Of a stretch of DNA of 64,000 nt, positions 61,056 through 64,000 are shown one piece after another (position 1 is the stretch's first letter; every line of letters begins with the position of its first letter). Origin of the DNA: Dyadobacter sp. 676 (lineage in GTDB: Bacteria > Bacteroidota > Bacteroidia > Cytophagales > Spirosomataceae); the NCBI RefSeq assembly GCF_040448675.1, contig NZ_CP159289.1:2356001-2420000 (forward strand), read 5' to 3'. The notes below the pieces were generated by a model that was given only the letters and a program-made list of their open reading frames with translations, was not told the DNA's origin and ran no database searches. A program made the translations under genes and the position numbers.

Positions 61056-61856
61056 ATGAAAATGAAGGGAAGAAGCATATTCACGTACGACGTGTATGCC
61101 CCCACCACGGTAACGACCATGTTACGCCCCCGCCGTCAGGAAGGCCAGTCGATCATTCAGGAAGGTTTTAACATCGAGCCTTCAATACCGTTTTCGGAGT
61201 ATACGGACCTTTACGGCAATCCGTGTCAGCGCACGATTTTGCCGGTGGGGAAGGTGACCATTTCCACCGAAGTGCACGCGCAGGTAAATCCCACGAAGCC
61301 CATTCCCGATCCGCCGCCTGCGTATATGCCCGTGGGGGATTTGCCTGATGAGGTAATGCATTATATCCTGCCAAGCCGCTATTGTCAGTCGGATTTACAC
61401 GAAATCAATATGTTAGCCCTCGAAATCGCCGGCAACCTCACGCCGGGTTACGAGCAGGTGGAGGCGATCCGGGTGTGGATCCATCAAAACGTGCGTTATC
61501 AATACGGTGTTTCCAATGCCGCCACCACCGCGCTCGACACCGCCCGCAGCCGCATAGGCGTATGCCGCGATTTCACGCACCTGGCCATTGCATTATGCCG
61601 CAACCTCTGCATCCCGACGCGCATGACGGTCGGCTACCTCGATCAGTTGAAGGAAATGGATTTACACGCCTGGTTCGAAGTTTTCATTGGCGGCGAATGG
61701 TACACCTTCGACGCCGTGCAGGAAAAAACCGAGGGATACCGCATCGAAATCGCCCACGGCCGCGACGCCGCCGATGTAGCGATGGTTACCCAATACGGCA
61801 ACGCGACATTGCAATCGCTGCACGTGGAAGTCGAATTGCTTGACGCGGAAAGGTAG
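61056..61856 (+). CDS. Transglutaminase-like cysteine protease family protein
   Basis: A 266-residue protein with an N-terminal beta-rich domain (SIFTYDVYAPTTVTTMLRPR) and a transglutaminase core from about residue 150. The catalytic triad is visible: Cys in ARSRIGVCRDFTHLAIALCR, His in MDLHAWFEVFIGGEW and Asp in WYTFDAVQEKTEG. No signal peptide is present. Proteins like this accompany Anbu and alpha-E genes in many bacteria; here those lie 6.8 kb away on the other strand. The upstream 182-base gap, shared with yceI, shows no clear promoter. Confidence 0.88.
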   Translation: MKMKGRSIFTYDVYAPTTVTTMLRPRRQEGQSIIQEGFNIEPSIPFSEYTDLYGNPCQRTILPVGKVTISTEVHAQVNPTKPIPDPPPAYMPVGDLPDEVMHYILPSRYCQSDLHEINMLALEIAGNLTPGYEQVEAIRVWIHQNVRYQYGVSNAATTALDTARSRIGVCRDFTHLAIALCRNLCIPTRMTVGYLDQLKEMDLHAWFEVFIGGEWYTFDAVQEKTEGYRIEIAHGRDAADVAMVTQYGNATLQSLHVEVELLDAER

Positions 61857-61871
61857 GTGGGGCGGGAATGG

Positions 61872-61930
61872 AAATGCCGTCAGGCATGCGACAACAGAGC
61901 ATTGTTATTACATGCCTGACAGCATTTTTT
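61872..61930 (+). terminator. Hairpin terminator after the transglutaminase gene
   Basis: AAATGCCGTCAGGCATG (61872-61888) pairs with CATGCCTGACAGCATTT (61911-61927) with one mismatch, followed by T. Part of it (ATTACATGCNTNNCAGCATTT) is repeated at about 61962-61983. Confidence 0.8.
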
Positions 61931-61985
61931 GACGCAACCAGCGCCGTCGCATTCCCACCAATATTACATGCTTAGCAGCATTTCT

Positions 61986-62031
61986 CTCGAACTACATTTG
62001 ACTACACTTGACAATACCTGACCACACCCGA
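61986..62031. repeat. 10-bp phased TGAC/TGA repeat tract
   Basis: Four to five units ending TTGA, TTGA, CTGA, CCGA at a strict 10-base period sit between the transglutaminase terminator and the kbl stop. It matches the tracts near 31600 and 63300. Confidence 0.65.
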
Positions 62032-63219
62032 CTAAATCACGCCCAGCTCGCGGCCTACTTTCGTAAATGCCGCCACCGCCTTTTCGAGGTCGCCCTGCTC
62101 ATGCCCGGCCGAGATCTGGACGCGGATACGCGCTTTGCCTTGCGGTACCACGGGATAGAAGAAGCCGATCACGTAAATGCCTTCATCGAGCAGTTTGGCC
62201 GCAAATTCCTGCGCCAATTTTGCTTCGTAAAGCATAATAGGCACGATCGGGTGCTCGCCGGGCAGAATATCGAAACCGGCGTCGGTCATGGCCTCGCGGA
62301 AATATTGCGTATTCCGTTCCAGCTTATCGCGTAATTCGGTGGACGAGGTGAGCAGATCGAGTACTTTGATGGAAGCGCCTACAATGGATGGCGCCAATGT
62401 ATTGGAAAACAAATACGGACGAGAACGCTGGCGTAAGATCTCAACGATCTCCTTTTTTGCAGCCGTAAATCCACCCGACGCGCCACCTAATGCCTTGCCG
62501 TATGTGCCTGTGATAATGTCGATACGGCCCATTACGTTGCGGTACTCGTGCGTACCCCGTCCGGTTTTTCCCATAAAGCCGGTTGCATGGCATTCGTCGA
62601 TCATCACCATTGCCCGATATTGCTCGGCCAGGTCGCATATCTTGTCGAGCTGGGCAATGGTACCGTCCATGGAAAACACGCCGTCCGTCACGACCAGAAT
62701 GCGGCGGCTGCCTTTGGCGTCTTCGAGTTGCTTTTGCAAATCGGCCATGTCGTTGTGCTTATAGCGAAAGCGTTTGGCTTTACAAAGCCTCACGCCATCG
62801 ATAATCGAGGCGTGATTCAGTTCGTCGGAAATAATGGCATCCTGCTCGTTCAGCAACGGCTCGAAAACGCCTCCATTCGCATCGAATGCCGCCGCGTAGA
62901 GAATGCAATCCTCCATTCCGAGAAATTCGGCTGTTTTGCGTTCAAGTTCCTTGTGAATATCCTGCGTGCCACAAATAAACCGCACCGACGACATCCCGAA
63001 GCCATGCGAATGAATGGCGTCGATCCCCGCCTGGATCACTGCCGGATGCGACGAAAGCCCCAGGTAGTTGTTAGCACAAAAATTAAGCACATCCACACCA
63101 TCGGTAGTAGCGATATGCGCAGCTTGCGGGGTCGTAATCACGCGCTCCTTCTTATATAACCCCGCCGAGCGGATTGCTTCCAGTTCGGATTGAAGCTCTT
63201 TTTGGATGGTACCGTACAT
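62032..63219 (-). CDS. kbl: Glycine C-acetyltransferase (2-amino-3-ketobutyrate CoA ligase)
   Basis: A 395-residue alpha-oxoamine synthase closely matching [103 protein letters not shown] and the PLP Lys in [20 protein letters not shown]. It splits 2-amino-3-ketobutyrate into glycine and acetyl-CoA. The upstream neighbour on the same strand is a threonine dehydrogenase, the preceding step of threonine degradation. The gap between them is a repeat-rich hairpin region. Confidence 0.96.
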   Translation of the reverse strand: MYGTIQKELQSELEAIRSAGLYKKERVITTPQAAHIATTDGVDVLNFCANNYLGLSSHPAVIQAGIDAIHSHGFGMSSVRFICGTQDIHKELERKTAEFLGMEDCILYAAAFDANGGVFEPLLNEQDAIISDELNHASIIDGVRLCKAKRFRYKHNDMADLQKQLEDAKGSRRILVVTDGVFSMDGTIAQLDKICDLAEQYRAMVMIDECHATGFMGKTGRGTHEYRNVMGRIDIITGTYGKALGGASGGFTAAKKEIVEILRQRSRPYLFSNTLAPSIVGASIKVLDLLTSSTELRDKLERNTQYFREAMTDAGFDILPGEHPIVPIMLYEAKLAQEFAAKLLDEGIYVIGFFYPVVPQGKARIRVQISAGHEQGDLEKAVAAFTKVGRELGVI

Positions 63220-63248
63220 TGTGATGAATTTTGAATTGAGTGAATTTT

Positions 63249-63359
63249 AAATGAGTGAATGAGTGAATTTGAATGAGTGAATTTGAACAATTTTAATGAC
63301 CACTCTTGACTATGAATGACCACACTTGACCATTCTGTCATTCACTCATTCACTCATTT
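63249..63359. repeat. 20-bp perfect inverted repeat enclosing 10-bp phased repeats
   Basis: Arms 63249-63268 and 63340-63359 are exact reverse complements built from GAGTGAAT units. The 71-base interior carries TGAC units at 10-base spacing (63297-63337). The right arm covers the tdh stop codon, so the tdh-kbl transcript would fold here. Confidence 0.85.
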
Positions 63360-64000
63360 ATTAACGACTTGATACTTCTTCCGCAACTCGCTGATCATCT
63401 CTTCCGTCATCTTATCGAGCGAGTAGCTTGGCCGCCAACCCCAGTCTTTTCTCGCCTGGGTGTCGTCGATTTCCTTCGGCCAGGAATCGGCGATGGCCTG
63501 GCGGAAGTCTGGTTTGTAAGTTATGTCGAAATCGGGGATAATTTTTTGAATGCTTTGGGCGATTTCTGCGGGCGAAAAACTCATTCCAGCGAGGTTGTAA
63601 GACGTTCGCACGGAGATTTTTTCGGCAGGCGCTTCCATCAGTCGGACTGTGGCGTCCATCGCGTCACTGATGTAGATCATCGGCAAGGTCGTTTCGGGTT
63701 TCAAAAAGCATTCGAATGCTTCGCCTTTCACCGCCTTGTGATAAATATCGACCGCGTAATCGGTGGTACCGCCACCCGGCATCGACTGATAGCCGACAAT
63801 GCCGGGATAACGTAGCGAGCGGATATCGACACCGTACCGTTTGAAATAGTAATTCGACCAATTCTCACCCGCCGCCTTACTGATGCCATAAACCGTCGAC
63901 GGATCAAGGTATGACCATTGCTCGGCCAAGGTATCCACACGGTCACCGAAAACGGCAATGGAACTCGGGTAAAAAACCTTTCTTACCCCGTTCTCTCGCG
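63354..64000 (-). CDS. tdh: L-threonine 3-dehydrogenase, epimerase (SDR) type, partial
   Basis: The C-terminal 214 or so residues of a gene that continues past the right edge. Visible are KVFYPSSIAVFGDR, LDPSTVYGISKAAGENWSNY with the catalytic Tyr-x3-Lys, DIRSLRYPGIVGYQSMPGGG, TTDYAVDIYHKAVKGEAFEC and YNLAGMSFSPAEIAQSIQKI. This SDR-type enzyme oxidises threonine to 2-amino-3-ketobutyrate with NAD. Next to kbl it completes the threonine-to-glycine route. An apparent GTG start at 63938 is internal; the frame is open to the window end. Confidence 0.92.
   Translation of the reverse strand, partial: RENGVRKVFYPSSIAVFGDRVDTLAEQWSYLDPSTVYGISKAAGENWSNYYFKRYGVDIRSLRYPGIVGYQSMPGGGTTDYAVDIYHKAVKGEAFECFLKPETTLPMIYISDAMDATVRLMEAPAEKISVRTSYNLAGMSFSPAEIAQSIQKIIPDFDITYKPDFRQAIADSWPKEIDDTQARKDWGWRPSYSLDKMTEEMISELRKKYQVVNK

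Overview
The window is chromosomal DNA of about 50 percent GC from a member of the Bacteroidota, most likely a Cytophagales bacterium close to Dyadobacter (the genus is my inference). Signs are the SprA and GldE gliding/type IX secretion genes, a SusC/SusD polysaccharide locus, promoters of the TTTG-N19-21-TAnnTTTG type, few Shine-Dalgarno sites, the run HU, TPR protein, 29-residue bS22-like protein and RNase G, and an arginine pathway using an N-acylornithine carbamoyltransferase. No rRNA, tRNA, CRISPR array, phage or insertion sequence was seen.

Layout. 1-5.4 kb, minus strand: 5' end of sprA, ruvA, a LysM lytic transglycosylase, gatA, tatA and a DUF1232 protein. 5.6-8 kb: malate dehydrogenase facing a porin. 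8-22.4 kb, plus strand: a carbohydrate locus with a periplasmic-sensor/LuxR regulator, SusC, SusD, a LamG lipoprotein fused in frame to a PF10091 (GH144-like) glycoside hydrolase, a second such hydrolase, a Kelch protein and a frameshifted M1 peptidase. 22.4-33.7 kb: thiamine pyrophosphokinase, a heptad-repeat coiled coil, MazG, a thioesterase, a ComA-like protein, DedA, GuaB, GldE, SSB, an oxidoreductase, a phytanoyl-CoA dioxygenase-like protein and a frameshifted mutY. 33.8-36.8 kb: HU, TPR, bS22-like, RNase G. 36.9-49.5 kb: a divergent proline/arginine region. The minus side carries proB, proA and an argE-like gene; the plus side carries a GNAT acyltransferase, argG, argC, argD and argF'. 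Three toxin-antitoxin modules sit between the plus-side genes. 49.6-64 kb: hemH, cysteine desulfurase, glmM, Anbu peptidase with an alpha-E protein, a HerA-like ATPase, a thioesterase, a secreted oxidoreductase, a twice-frameshifted ceramidase-like gene, YceI, a transglutaminase, and the threonine-degradation pair kbl/tdh.

Two observations stand out. First, five reading-frame breaks lie in coding-strand runs of six or seven G, and at each one removing a single G restores a normal family protein. This is either a consensus error or a real slippage phenomenon. Second, the arginine genes are interleaved with a HigBA module, an intact VapBC-type module overlapping argC, and a VapBC-type module whose toxin carries an in-frame TAG. 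The 5' leader of this cluster holds a possible 23-codon peptide with three Arg codons within six, inside alternative short hairpins, which would suit attenuation control.
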